This document shows, piece by piece, positions 39,638 through 49,559 of a DNA stretch of 64,000 nt. Source of the DNA: Echinometra lucunter (lineage: Eukaryota > Echinodermata > Echinoidea > Camarodonta > Echinometridae). The stretch is taken from NCBI GenBank assembly GCA_029962745.1, contig CM057158.1, forward strand, positions 17,270,743 through 17,334,742. Direction: 5' to 3'. The translations under genes and the position numbers were made by a program. Numbering within the stretch: position 1 is the stretch's first letter; every line of letters starts with the position of its first letter. The notes under the pieces are model-generated. The model saw only the letters and a list, made by a program, of their open reading frames with translations, was not told the DNA's origin and made no database searches.

Positions 39638-40419
39638 GATTATCAGGCAGTTAAATTAGACAGAAAGTGATTTATTATGCATATCCTTTATGGTTTTGTC
39701 TGTTGTTTCCTATATATACTATTGCGCCAATCTGCACGTGAGGCACGTCTACTACATGTGCTATTGAGCAAAGTTTCATTCATGGCAAATGAAAGGTTGA
39801 ATCCGTTTAATTCATTTTTCGCTATCAAAGTGATTTGGTAAGTTAGCAAACCCATTCACTTCTGATAAAGGTAGAATAATGCACGATCTCAAGTGTATTG
39901 CACAAAGGAAAATGGCCACTATATGAGGGAATTTTCATCCAATCTTAGTAGCATAATGCATCTGATTTCGAAATAAATCTGTGTTTTGGACGAATTTGAC
40001 ACCATGCAATGAAGTTAAAACCTAATCGCCTTGGGCGGAAGATGACGATCGTCAACAGAAACAAAACGGAACCAAGAGGTAATAGTAGGAAAATCGACAC
40101 CATCTTAAGTGGTCAGACCAGATATTCACAATTGTCAGGTGATTGTCATGTGAGAACGACCCTTCATGTTTAGTCTTGAAATATGTCCCGGTGTCGGGTG
40201 TCCAAATGGGTCAATCCCATCGCGTTCCTCCTGCTTGACCCTTTTCAGAATGCCACTCATCACCATTTCAATCATCATCTTTGTCATCGTTTAGGAGTTC
40301 AGTATCCCCAGCGGGGGTACTGTGAAGGTAAATACCAGTATTGGGATAGTACCCCCACCTACTACATACAAACGACGGGATGCGAATATCAGATCTGTCG
40401 GCGAATATGATGAATTCCT

Positions 40420-40701
40420 ATGAGTATCCTCCGTACCCTGAGGTGGAATCTAATCTTCCCGGATGATAGCTTATGGATATTCGTTAAGTCTGGTATGAGA
40501 TGCATGATAAACAAGGTTAGGCATATAGCATTCTCCAACCAAGCCTCATGCATTACTGTTCAAAATTATGGTCGGCGCCACTTTAGAATCAGGGTGTGCA
40601 TTTCCTTGAATGGGTCAGGATTAGAAGTGACAACATGTCATGTATACTCGGGGGCAATGTGTTTTTTGCAAAAAGAAAACAGTCTTGGTAATCATCCATA
40701 A
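40420..40701 (+). pseudogene. Second copy of the 93-codon open frame
   Basis: Same peptide as at 29040-29321 because it lies in the duplicated segment. Same low certainty. Confidence 0.2.
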
Positions 40702-41198
40702 TGATATTCACCAGACGTCAGTATAAAAATAACAAGGACGACGTGTTAAGTTCCCAAATTGTTACGCTGTTCCTATCTCCTGGACTACTACCTCTGGATA
40801 CCCATACTTCTGCAGGATAATTTCCCACGAGATATAGTTTCTGGGAGATACGGGTAACTTGTTACGGTGTAATTGTCCTTGAGGAGAGTTGTCATCGGCG
40901 ATGATTGTGGGGAGGGGGCAGTAAAACAACAGTATGGGATGTTTCATCCAGCCGTATGTAATTGACGGAACACCCTGTCCTTGAGGGTAGTTTTTCTCGG
41001 CGTGGTGGTCGGCGAGGATAATTATCAGTGTGTGGCTGACTGGCTTTGCATGCGTATGCATGATCCACTAATCTCTTGTAACTCTACCAAACCATTAATG
41101 TTGTTATAAAGTACCATTACGTGCTCATTATTCCAGTAGACAAAAAAAACCCAGTGATTATATCGAATCATTAGCTGATTATTGTCTGGGATGTTTCA

Positions 41199-41433
41199 TT
41201 GGCGTCAATCAGGGGGAGACATGGGGACATGTCTCCCCAAACTTTCATGGGTAGGGTACACAATAGGGTATTCCCCCCCCCCCCCCCATTTTAAGCTGAT
41301 GACCCTTTTCTTTTAGCTTCTCATCAAAACTTTTGTTGTTCCCCCCCCCCCCTCCCATTTTTAAGTCACAAAAGATTTAAGCTGATGACTTTTTTAGAGT
41401 GTATACCTCCTCTACCCCCCAAAAAAGAAAAAA

Positions 41434-41477
<44 letters not shown>

Positions 41478-41488
41478 GCATACATACA

Positions 41489-41522
<34 letters not shown>

Positions 41523-41540
41523 ATGTATTGACGCCCCAGC
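41199..41540. mobile_element. hAT-like MITE relative (right copy)
   Basis: Duplicate of 29813-30170, with length changes in the poly-C and (TA)n-(CATA)n parts. Confidence 0.6.
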
Positions 41541-42013
41541 CATGCTGAGATACAGAAAAGTTCACTCTCTCCTGAATATTTGGTGAAACACGATGAGGTT
41601 TCCGAGGATTTCTATTCAGTTTAGTTTTAATGATTTTATATCTGGAACTCGATGCGTTGATGAAATTGTTACTGATGTAACTGAAGTTTTTAACAGTGCG
41701 TGATTGAAATTCGTTTTTTTTTTTTCCGGGGGGGGGGGTTGGTGTTGTTGTTTTGTTTTGCTTTTTTTTCTAAAGATGGAAACAAACATAAATTTTAATA
41801 CATATCTTCTCATACATTTTGTCAGAATAACATTGCCAGTACGAGTTCACTCTCTCTTACAAGGAGTAGCTCACGTACGAATGACGCATGTACAGAAGAT
41901 CTCTCGGGATCTGTTCTGCCTATCAACAGATCAGCTCAATACATCTGGACCTTTTACGTTAAAGTAAGAATATGAGTTGATTCCATGTTGCTCTTTATTT
42001 CTTCCCCATACAG

Positions 42014-42175
42014 GTCTATCTTGTTTTACACGGCAAAGGAGACAAGACAGATAGTCGGATGAAGACTGGTACAACAGGCTTGAGACAGAGAACGTGGGAT
42101 GCAACCAACTCACTCTCATCGCAAGGTCTCATGGTCAAACATGAAGAAAAACCGCTCAACCAAGTAGATATTCAA
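42014..42175 (+). CDS. GPR158-like: GPCR exon: juxtamembrane intracellular linker (second copy)
   Basis: This is the same 162-nt exon as 30643-30804, with the same acceptor (CCCCATACAG) and donor (GTAAGT at 42176), in the right copy of the duplication. Only one of the two need be real. If the duplication were genuine, inclusion of both copies or exclusive choice of one would keep the frame, because the exon is a multiple of three and phase 0 on both sides. The simplest reading is an assembly artefact, since the flanking introns are duplicated too, up to the gap edges. Splicing to the terminal exon at 44858 is frame-compatible from either copy. Confidence 0.75.
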
Positions 42176-42369
42176 GTAAGTATACCTTGTTGGCTGCTGA
42201 ATTCTTTCATTCACATATAGAGTGAATACAGAGGCCATACGACTCCAGTAGCCAATGAGTTAATCATCCGTAGTTTCTTTTTTTTAGACAGATTCCCTGG
42301 ACGTTATACATACAGATACAAAGGCAGAACGTGTGAATCCTTCAGAAGCTTAGATGAAGTAGCCCTTCT

Positions 42370-42665
42370 GTGTTGATAGTTTCATTACTGGTATTCCCCC
42401 TAGCTTAGCCGGGGTAATATTGGGAGCGCCTTGAGCACCTTATTAGGTGGATATGTGCGCTATATAAATATCCAGTATTGTTAATATTATTAATTTCAGG
42501 GATAGATGATTTGATTTTGATTTTAATTGATTTATTTGTTTCCACTTTCAATCAGCTTGAATCAGTCCAGTAGCATAATACAGAACATGCGTATCAAAAT
42601 ACAAATAATATTACAATATATATAAGTGCAGGAAGTAATTTCTAGTAGGGTGGCCTAATAAGTAA
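42370..42665. mobile_element. Retroelement-tail-like sequence, second copy
   Basis: Duplicate of 30995-31300, here reading GCGCTATATAAATATCCAGT before the ATT-rich end, closer to the usual form of this tail. Confidence 0.4.
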
Positions 42666-44332
42666 ACGAATACAATATCAAAGAATAGCTTGTCATTACG
42701 GTCCCATTTAATTTACACAAGGAACTGGAGAAATGAATTATACGTCTGCTCGAAGAAAATGAGGTAGTTTTACTTTTAAATGCAAAAAAAAAAAACAGTA
42801 GTCATGACCGGCATTTCATGATATCACAAATGTGATAATGTAAATGTTTCACAATAATTATACTAGAACCAACCTCAACAAGTGTCATTATGTCGTTCTA
42901 TGGGAATGGGATTTTTTTTTTTTTCACTTTTCTTTTCTTGCCTTTGTTTCACTGATTCAAACTGGACAGCAATAATCATTATTTAGTAGTTTCACGAGAC
43001 AACTCTCAACACCCAAATATGTGAAATTCACGTCATATACATAATTTCAAAAACTCATTTCTAACTGATACCATCTCGCGGAGGGACGACAAATATAATA
43101 CACAATAACTGCACACTTCTTGCATCTTTCTATGGTTGTTGATCCGCATTTGATCGAGATCAAATGACAACTCATCCACAACCAGTTGAATTTACGTCTA
43201 TGTCATTTCCTGTCTCCATTCTCAATTTACTCTTTAATGGGCATCTGAGAAGGACTTTGAATTGGAATGGGGGAAAGAAAACCCTTGTACTTTGCTCGGA
43301 GTCGCTGGGGACGTTTGTCCCACATCACATCGGCTTTAGCAAACAGGAGTAATTCTATCAGTAAGGTATTCGATACGTGAAAACTAGGGCAGTCATCTAC
43401 AAAGATAACAAGTCATTCGCCATCGGGATTTACCTTATTCTAATCTTCTGCTCTTGGGTGTGCTTTCTAGTTTTTTTCCCCTAGATATCTGCTTATAAAC
43501 GAGTCCGTTCCCCTACTTTCTTCTAGAACATTCACCCGTAGAGGAAAGAAAGGGTAAACTGTCATTTGGAAGGCGTTTGCTAATGCAACCGAATCACTGG
43601 CTCGCTTTTTTTTCCTCTAATCAAGTTTAATCGATATTTCAAGAGACACTCGAAGTGCATTTCGATCTTTCGAATAGGTCATCCCTTCAAATGTTTGCAT
43701 AAGTTGACTCATAGCGATTAGACGGGGTTTTCGAAGACATTCAATTTATAAAGTTAAAGCTGACGGTAGATAATTATCATTTGAACACAGCATAGAGCAT
43801 TGACTGCATTGGGACTCTCATTTCATTTGAAATGCGATGTTTCATAAAGTAATCAATAATCGCATGATATATACTAATTTAAAATTATTAGTAATACTTA
43901 TTGATTGAAAAAGTGTAAATCATTTCCTTGACAGAAGTAATTCTGCCGTGATCGATATAAAAATGTTTCATTTTTTCACCTTTGATCAACTTCGAAGTAC
44001 GAGCATTATTAAAATTATATGTATTCCAGTGTAAAGAGATTACACTGACAAATAACAACATTTCAGGCTGTAAACCCATGATGTTATCGTTCCAGGATAA
44101 AAAAAAAGCAAAACCGAAGAAATTAAAAGTATATCTAAGAAGTTAAAGCATTTACCGTCAAGTTGGTTTTTTTTTTTTTTTCGTTTGTAATGACAAGTCA
44201 CATCATCGGTCCGAGCACTAGCTAACCTAGAACATAGAGATTTGAGATAAGAGCTCTTTGGCTATTGAATAGCACTTTTATCTCTTAGTAATCATATCTG
44301 ACGTATACAGCTAATGCACACCTGGTACATTC

Positions 44333-44342
44333 TCTCTCTTCC

Positions 44343-44388
<46 letters not shown>

Positions 44389-44402
44389 TCTCTCTCTTTC
44401 TC
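44333..44402. repeat. (CT)n microsatellite at the duplication breakpoint
   Basis: CT repeats with a few CTTT interruptions. The left copy of the duplication stops at the first CTs of this tract, directly before the gap. Confidence 0.95.
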
Positions 44403-44857
44403 TGTGGGTAACAACTAATGCATAATGCCATTTCATTTCGACAGCCAAGACAGATTTGACTTGACATCATTTAAGCCCAGATACATGTATGAATTTTAAG
44501 AGTATTTTGTAGGTTTCGTTCACTTTGCAGACCAGATAAATGAAGAAGTTTGACTTAAAACAGGATGTTTGCTTTGTCACGTTTGAAATCAATCAGACAC
44601 TTAACACAGAATGGTGTTTGATATACTAATCTATAATGACATACCCTAAGAACTCTCTTATCAGAAGGCTTATAAGCCCCCTCCCTTCGTATTTATATGT
44701 TCTGTTGATAATGCAACATTCTTCTCTCACTCTCTTCTTTTCCCCCCTCCCCTCTTCTGTTTTTCCTCTCTCTCTCTCTCTTTCTCCTCCCTCTCTCTTT
44801 CTCTCTTTCGCTGCCTGTCATTCCCTCCTTCATTCTTTCATCGTGAATTTTATGTAG

Positions 44858-45100
44858 GAGGAGCTGAAGAGGCTATACACGCAGCTGGAACTGTTGAAAA
44901 CCAGGAACATGGTTGTGGGTAACCCGCATGTGACCCGGAAGCTAACCGCCATGGCGGAAGCAGCCCGAGCCACGGAACAAATGCTGATAGACTCAAACGA
45001 GCATGAGCTGAGTTGCGCTTCCAATGGAGTGGCCGAGGTGACTTATACAGTCAACAATGGCAGGACTAGTAGTGCTTCATCAAAGGGTGATTGGATTTGA
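44858..45100 (+). CDS. GPR158-like: GPCR terminal exon: coiled-coil start of C-tail, then stop
   Basis: A long CT-rich tract ends TTTTATGTAG before the exon. The 243-nt exon encodes 80 residues and TGA at 45098-45100. It begins EELKRLYTQLELLKTRNM, then NPHVTRK. Vertebrate GPR158 has DELKKLYAQLEIYKRKKM followed by NPHLQKK at the same place, the strongest family marker in the window. Together with the preceding LNQVDIQ it forms leucine/isoleucine heptads. The rest (ELSCASNGVAEVTYTVNNG and a serine-rich end) is not recognised. The tail is short: vertebrate GPR158/179 have several hundred further residues. A weak internal donor at 45087 could extend the tail into 45383-45618. Confidence 0.85.
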   Translation, partial: EELKRLYTQLELLKTRNMVVGNPHVTRKLTAMAEAARATEQMLIDSNEHELSCASNGVAEVTYTVNNGRTSSASSKGDWI

Positions 45101-45382
45101 AGACCATTAATTTTACCCCAAAGATCTGACTTTTATCCTCTCTTTTTTGACATGGGAGACAAACTATTCAGTGAGAGATCATGATTACAGAAACAAACAT
45201 TGAGATAACAAAGGTTTCTCAAATGGCTGGACTTCAGTGCACTTGTTACAGTTCATGTAAAGAATGTTGCAAAAGGAAATGTTGAAAAGTAGGATGATTC
45301 GCACCTGATACAGAAAAGGTGATGCTAATTCACCTTTCAGTGAATTTTCAACGATGTATCATCTTGGTTTCTCCAATTCAAG

Positions 45383-45618
45383 AATGCATGCAGAAGCCAG
45401 CATGGCCACAGGAAAAGAAACACAATGAGGTGAAGAAACCAGCCAGTCGAGGATCAAAATTAGAGCCACAAGAACAACGTCGAAGTCGTGCATTTTCATC
45501 TGTTGATGCAGTTACAGCGATGCAGTTACAATCTTTCACATTTCGGTCACGCTGGCTTTCATTGCAGAACATGATAGCATCCGAAAAACCGCACGGAGAC
45601 CAACAAAACAGGGTCTAA
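45383..45618 (+). CDS. Possible alternative last exon of the GPCR
   Basis: An open frame of 77 codons plus TAA begins after CTCCAATTCAAG. Its peptide is basic and polar (for example KKHNEVKKPASRGSKLEPQE and RSRAFSSVDAVTAMQLQSF), unlike the low-complexity ORFs around it. A candidate donor G|GTGATT at 45087 inside the previous exon would join in frame (codon G + AA), replacing the last few residues and the TGA. The donor is weak and no family match is recognised, so this may simply be 3' UTR. Confidence 0.25.
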
Positions 45619-46089
45619 CGCTATGAGGTAGTCAGAGACTGCATGTGGGAACATCACATAGGGCAAAGTATACCGAATGGCCCTTCCTGCCTAAAAGCGT
45701 ATAAGACTTTTAATGAACCTACTACGGCAAAACTGCCTTTTTGTCTTATTCCTCTTTAAGTATGATTGCTATCGTCATCCTCTGATTAAGCTTTGATGTA
45801 GGCGTAGTTGTAAGTTTATTGATATAATTATGCAGCTGTTGTACAGGTAGAAGGTGCATTGTGTTGTCAGTATGTCCCGTCCAGTGGAATCCAAAACATT
45901 ACGATCCAAGTGTAGGCCTACGTGTTATACCTTGTAACTGATTGATGAAAATAATGAAGACCTATTTTCATTCGCATGGTTGAGTTGGAACAAGTGACTT
46001 AGGGATAGAATAAATAAAAATGAAAGAACTGAGAGTAGAGAGCGAGGGAAATAAGCATGGTATGGGAGTCGGGAAGGAAAGAGAGAATT
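45619..46089. other. 3' flank or 3' UTR of the GPCR gene
   Basis: No open frame of note. Contains the AATAAATAAA signal at 46009. Probably 3' UTR up to about 46040 if that signal is used. Confidence 0.4.
46009..46018 (+). promoter_or_regulatory. Candidate polyadenylation signal
   Basis: Overlapping AATAAA hexamers lie about 0.9 kb downstream of the TGA at 45098 on the gene strand. No clear earlier AATAAA was noticed in the 3' flank. The signal precedes the hAT-like element at 46098. Use of this site is inferred. Confidence 0.4.
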
Positions 46090-46097
46090 AGAGGAAG

Positions 46098-46355
46098 CAT
46101 GGCCATACGCACATAGGGGGCCAGGGGGCAGTTGCCCCCAAGAAATTTTCAAAACCCCACTTTTTTCTATTTCTTCGTTACCTTTTTATTGAGAATTTCC
46201 CCAAGTTACACCCAAAATGTGCACCAGATCATTCATTTTCTATTCTAAAAATGTAAAAGCTCCCGCTCGGTCGCTTCACTCCCTCGCTTGCGTGTTCCCT
46301 CAAATATTGAATATATTCTTGCCCCCTAGGAAAAAAAAATCCTGCGTACGACCTT
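46098..46355. mobile_element. hAT-like MITE, 258 bp
   Basis: The inverted ends CATGGCCATACGCA and CAAGGTCGTACGCA are flanked by AGAGGAAG (46090-46097) and ATAGGAAG (46356-46363), 7 of 8 identical. GGGGGC-rich sequence adjoins both ends. No coding capacity. Confidence 0.75.
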
Positions 46356-46445
46356 GATAGGAAGAGAGAGAAGGAGAATGACAGCAGTTGAGAGGAAGAT
46401 AAAAAGTTAAGGTGGAGGAAAGGACAAGAGAGCAATAGATGCAAA

Positions 46446-46745
46446 AATGGGGTACAGCCCACGAGCTCGACACCCACAAGGCCCACGAGCTCGACATCAG
46501 GCAAATAAGGCCCATGCGCTTGACAATAACGTCGTGTCGAGCTCATGGGCCTTATTTGCCTAGTGTCGAGTTCGTGAGTCTATTTTACTTGATGTCGAGC
46601 TCGTATAAGCCTTGTTCACTTAGTGTTATGGCTCGTGGGCCGTTGGACTCGGGCTGTAGGACTCGTTGACCCTTTTCCAACGTCTAACTTGTGGGGCCGT
46701 ATAACTCGTGTGTGTGGAGCTCATGGTCGAGCTCGTGGGATGACC
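46446..46745. repeat. Degenerate minisatellite with GAGCTCGTGGGCC motif
   Basis: About a dozen variants of GTCGAGCTCGTGGGCC occur in both orientations: first as GGCCCACGAGCTCGACA, then inverted as TGTCGAGCTCATGGGCC from about 46532. The orientation switch lies near 46515-46530. Followed by poly-C at 46752-46761. Confidence 0.75.
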
Positions 46746-46911
46746 CTCTGCCCCCCCCCCCCGAAAAAAAGAGAATATTGAGAGAAAGAATAGAGTTAAG
46801 AAAGACATGAACCCTAACATGACTTTGTCAGGTTAAGGTAAATGTATGTTCCCAGGTGATAAAGAGGGACAGGAATACATTCAGAGAAAGAGAGATAGAA
46901 TGTGATGTTAA

Positions 46912-47320
46912 CCCATTCATGACAGGAATTATTTAAAGCCTAATTTGATCAGCTTTTATTCTTCAAATTGGCAACACCAACATTTTTATTTTATTGCTAC
47001 ATTTTTCTTATAAAACGTCATGTATCTGAAATGAATATAAATTTGACAGAAATTATGATGAGAAGTCAAAAAGTTGCCAATTTGCAGGGGAAAACGGTGA
47101 TTTTAAACCTTCTATCACATTGCCAATTTAAGGATTTTAATGCTTATTTTCCTTTAAAATATTTTCAGCATCAGACAACGAATATTGATGCAACCAAATT
47201 GGGCACAGTTTGTGTAGAATTTTTTGCTCTTTCTGCTCATGTATTTGGTATGATTTTTAGGGCTTTGCATGAAAAGATATTAGGCCAAACCACAAAATGT
47301 GGAGCTCTGTCACGAATGGG
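46912..47320. mobile_element. piggyBac-type non-autonomous element
   Basis: Perfect TTAA at both borders (46908-46911 and 47321-47324) with inverted ends CCCATTCATGACAG and CCCATTCGTGACAG. The CCC start next to TTAA is typical of piggyBac. The 409-bp body has a 118-codon frame with no transposase motifs. Confidence 0.85.
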
Positions 47321-47488
47321 TTAATAATGATTGGACTACTGGATTTCTTTTGGAATTGTCTGCTGATAATCATAGTCTAACATCGCTTCCCAATCTCCCG
47401 AAGGAGAGATAGAGAGGAAAAAGGGTGAAGAAGGTAAAGAGAGAGAGTGAAAGAGAAAGAAAGAGAGTCTATCCCGTTTCATAGACCT

Positions 47489-47656
47489 GGGGTGTTTCAT
47501 AAAGCTGTTCGTAAGTTACGAACGACTTTACGCACGACCGGAACATGTTCTTGGGTGCTAATCAGACTCTCATTCATTTACATGTAGCATAAGAAGGTAT
47601 CACCAGTCGTGCGTAAAGTCGCTCGTAACGTACGAACAGCTTTATGAAACACCCCC
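47489..47656. mobile_element. Foldback element with ~50-bp inverted arms
   Basis: GGGGTGTTTCATAAAGCTGT continues into TCGTAAGTTACGAACGAC and TTTACGCACGAC; the right arm is its near-perfect inverse. The spacer is about 60 bp. Within each arm GTTCGTAAGTTACGAAC is itself a small palindrome. No coding capacity. Confidence 0.85.
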
Positions 47657-47835
47657 TGTTATGTTTTGTGGCTTTACATGGATGCCAGCATTATCATGAT
47701 TGTGTTCGAGTGAATAAGATTTGTGGAATTAGATGGTATAGACGTTATAGTTAATATCTGTGTCTGGAACCTTATAAATGGGTTAAATTTTGAATTAATT
47801 CATTTCATTACAATTTTCGATGCATTGACAAACCA

Positions 47836-48004
47836 GGGCCTCGTTCCATAAAACTTACCATTGATGGTAACTTTGCTATCTATGGTAACTTCCGTGGAAA
47901 CGTTGGATTTGATTGGCGCTTGAGCAATGTTAACATGATAGTTACCACTGATCACTGCTGATGGCAGAGTTACCATTAATGGTTAGTTTTTTTCAACGGG
48001 GCAC
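47836..48004. mobile_element. Foldback MITE with ~37-bp ends
   Basis: GGGCCTCGTTCCATAAAAC plus TTACCATTGATGGTAACT on the left matches inverted GTGCCCCGTTGAAAAAAAC plus TAACCATTAATGGTAACT on the right. TTACCATTGATGGTAA is a palindrome inside each arm. About 169 bp, no ORF. Confidence 0.75.
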
Positions 48005-49557
48005 TGATTTACAGCTCTTATTTCAAATGTGATGCTGAGTTTCTTCTAAGTTATCCGTAACTCGCACTGAAATCGCAATTCTTTTTATCAGGTTATGTTT
48101 CTCGCATGCACTTTCGAGCCTATAATATGCAAGCATGATGGCAGGTCTGAAAAGTTTGACATTATTCAGAAAGTTCAAATTCATGTTTTTATTCCACATC
48201 ACCTCATGATTTTCAGGAAGTATATATCCGCCTTTACCACATACTGGTACACTCTAATTTTTTTAAGATTTGAAATTAAGCCAAGAGATTGTGAATATGG
48301 ACAAATCGAAAATTAGATCAAGAAATTTATAATCAATAAGGTTGATTTCTAAATCTATTGGATTAAGATGTCCCTAATTCAAGTCCAAGAAAGTGTACTT
48401 CAAGTCCAAGAAAATGTACTCCTTATGGAATTGTCTTGAAATTTGCGTTCGTGGCGAAGAAATGAAGCGGGAAAATAATTTTGCACTTCCATCCGCACTC
48501 GATCAAGATAATCATCGTATTTTGTTTGTTTGTGTCTTTTTTGAACTCAATTTAGGTTTACTTTAACCTTAATCTCCTTATATAGGAATATATTGTAACC
48601 CGTTGGCGCTTCATATACCTGTAAAATGCAACATTATCTAATAGTGTGTATAGATTTATGGCAATAATGAATGCATGTAAAACTGAATTGACTGGATAGT
48701 CTTCAATGTTTCAATAGGAAATAGAGCGCGAGGTATGCGAGCAAATTTGACAAAGTCGTTGTTTTCTAAGAAACCATGTGATATTATTGAAAATAACGTG
48801 TTTGTTTTCGGAAAATGCATGCAGTAAGTGTCAAGTCCGTAACTGAACTACTGCTGAAATTCACGATAGAAGCCAATTGGAATTCTTAATTATTTTTCTG
48901 TCTGAAGTACCCCATGATTATTTGTTCATATTTTGTTTCAAATTTCAATTTCAGCAGAGTCACTACCATAAGTACTGTGCCTGCCACGACACGGATTACA
49001 AATAACATTTCTCAACAAGCAGAAAGTATGATATCATAGTGGTACACAATTTTATGCAATTTCTTAAAACAGATATTTCTAATATTTGTGCTTTTTATGA
49101 ATGGATACATTCGGTTGATACAATCGTTTGTTGATGATAATATGTATTAATGATGTGACATGATTTGTATACTAAACTTTTTTTGTTGTTAACGGGCTTT
49201 AAACCAAGTATATTTTTATAGAGAGTAATTTTAAACGAAATGGTATTTTTAAAGTATTGTTCTCATGTCCCACAAATCAGTGTACAAGTGGGGCAGTCTG
49301 TAATTAAGGCATCCATTAAGGCCAGCAGTCCTGGTGTTGATATGGATTCTTCTCTAACTTTATCTCAAAACGTTGATGCTTTGTCTCAAAACGTTGATAA
49401 TTCCGTAGATCTGCCTTTGTAGCTAAAAAAATAGAAAACATTCGTAGGTTAACTTCTTGACAATAATACAGCCCATTGTCTTATTTATGATTTCTTTCGT
49501 CAAAATAGTCTAGCCTAGAATGTTGCAATTCCGTTCTCTTTGGTCCTTCTGCAAAAA
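48005..49557. other. Unique sequence with two coding-like segments
   Basis: After TTTCAATTTCAG at about 48958 one frame reads RVTTISTVPATTRITNN and stops at 49038. After CACAAATCAG at about 49280 another reads QVGQSVIKASIKASSPGVD and stops at 49420. Both lie downstream of the GPCR stop on the same strand. Neither has a recognised domain. A 21-bp direct repeat TTCAAGTCCAAGAAARTGTAC is at 48376-48420. Confidence 0.25.
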
Positions 49558-49559
49558 TA

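Larger units (their letters stand above)
33458..44338. repeat. Right copy of ~10.9-kb duplication
   Basis: Its first base after the gap matches position 22067 and it stays collinear to 32957. It then reads on through the (CT)n microsatellite into the unique sequence that holds the terminal GPCR exon. It carries the same insertions as the left copy (LINE remnant, hAT-like element, GPCR exon, GCGCTATATAA tail element). Confidence 0.95.
15040..45100 (+). other. GPR158-like: GPR158/GPR179-like class C GPCR, 3' part of gene (exons plus introns)
   Basis: Four plus-strand exons join in one reading frame: 15040-15178, 17625-17730, 30643-30804 (or its copy 42014-42175) and 44858-45100. Each is bounded by AG acceptors and GTAAG donors, and the phases match (phase 2 into 17625, phase 0 at the later junctions). 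The product covers TM5, TM6, TM7 and the proximal C-tail of a class C receptor. Similarity recalled to vertebrate GPR158 extends through the linker before the tail coiled coil, which argues for GPR158/GPR179 over mGluR or GABA-B receptors. GPR158 is known as a plasma-membrane receptor that recruits RGS7-Gbeta5 and responds to glycine; whether this homologue does so is inference. The 5' exons are not in the window or were not recognised. Confidence 0.8.

Noticed and set aside
46968..47324. 118-codon frame inside the TTAA element
   Set aside because: No DDE-type or other transposase motif; AT-rich composition; ends in the terminal repeat.
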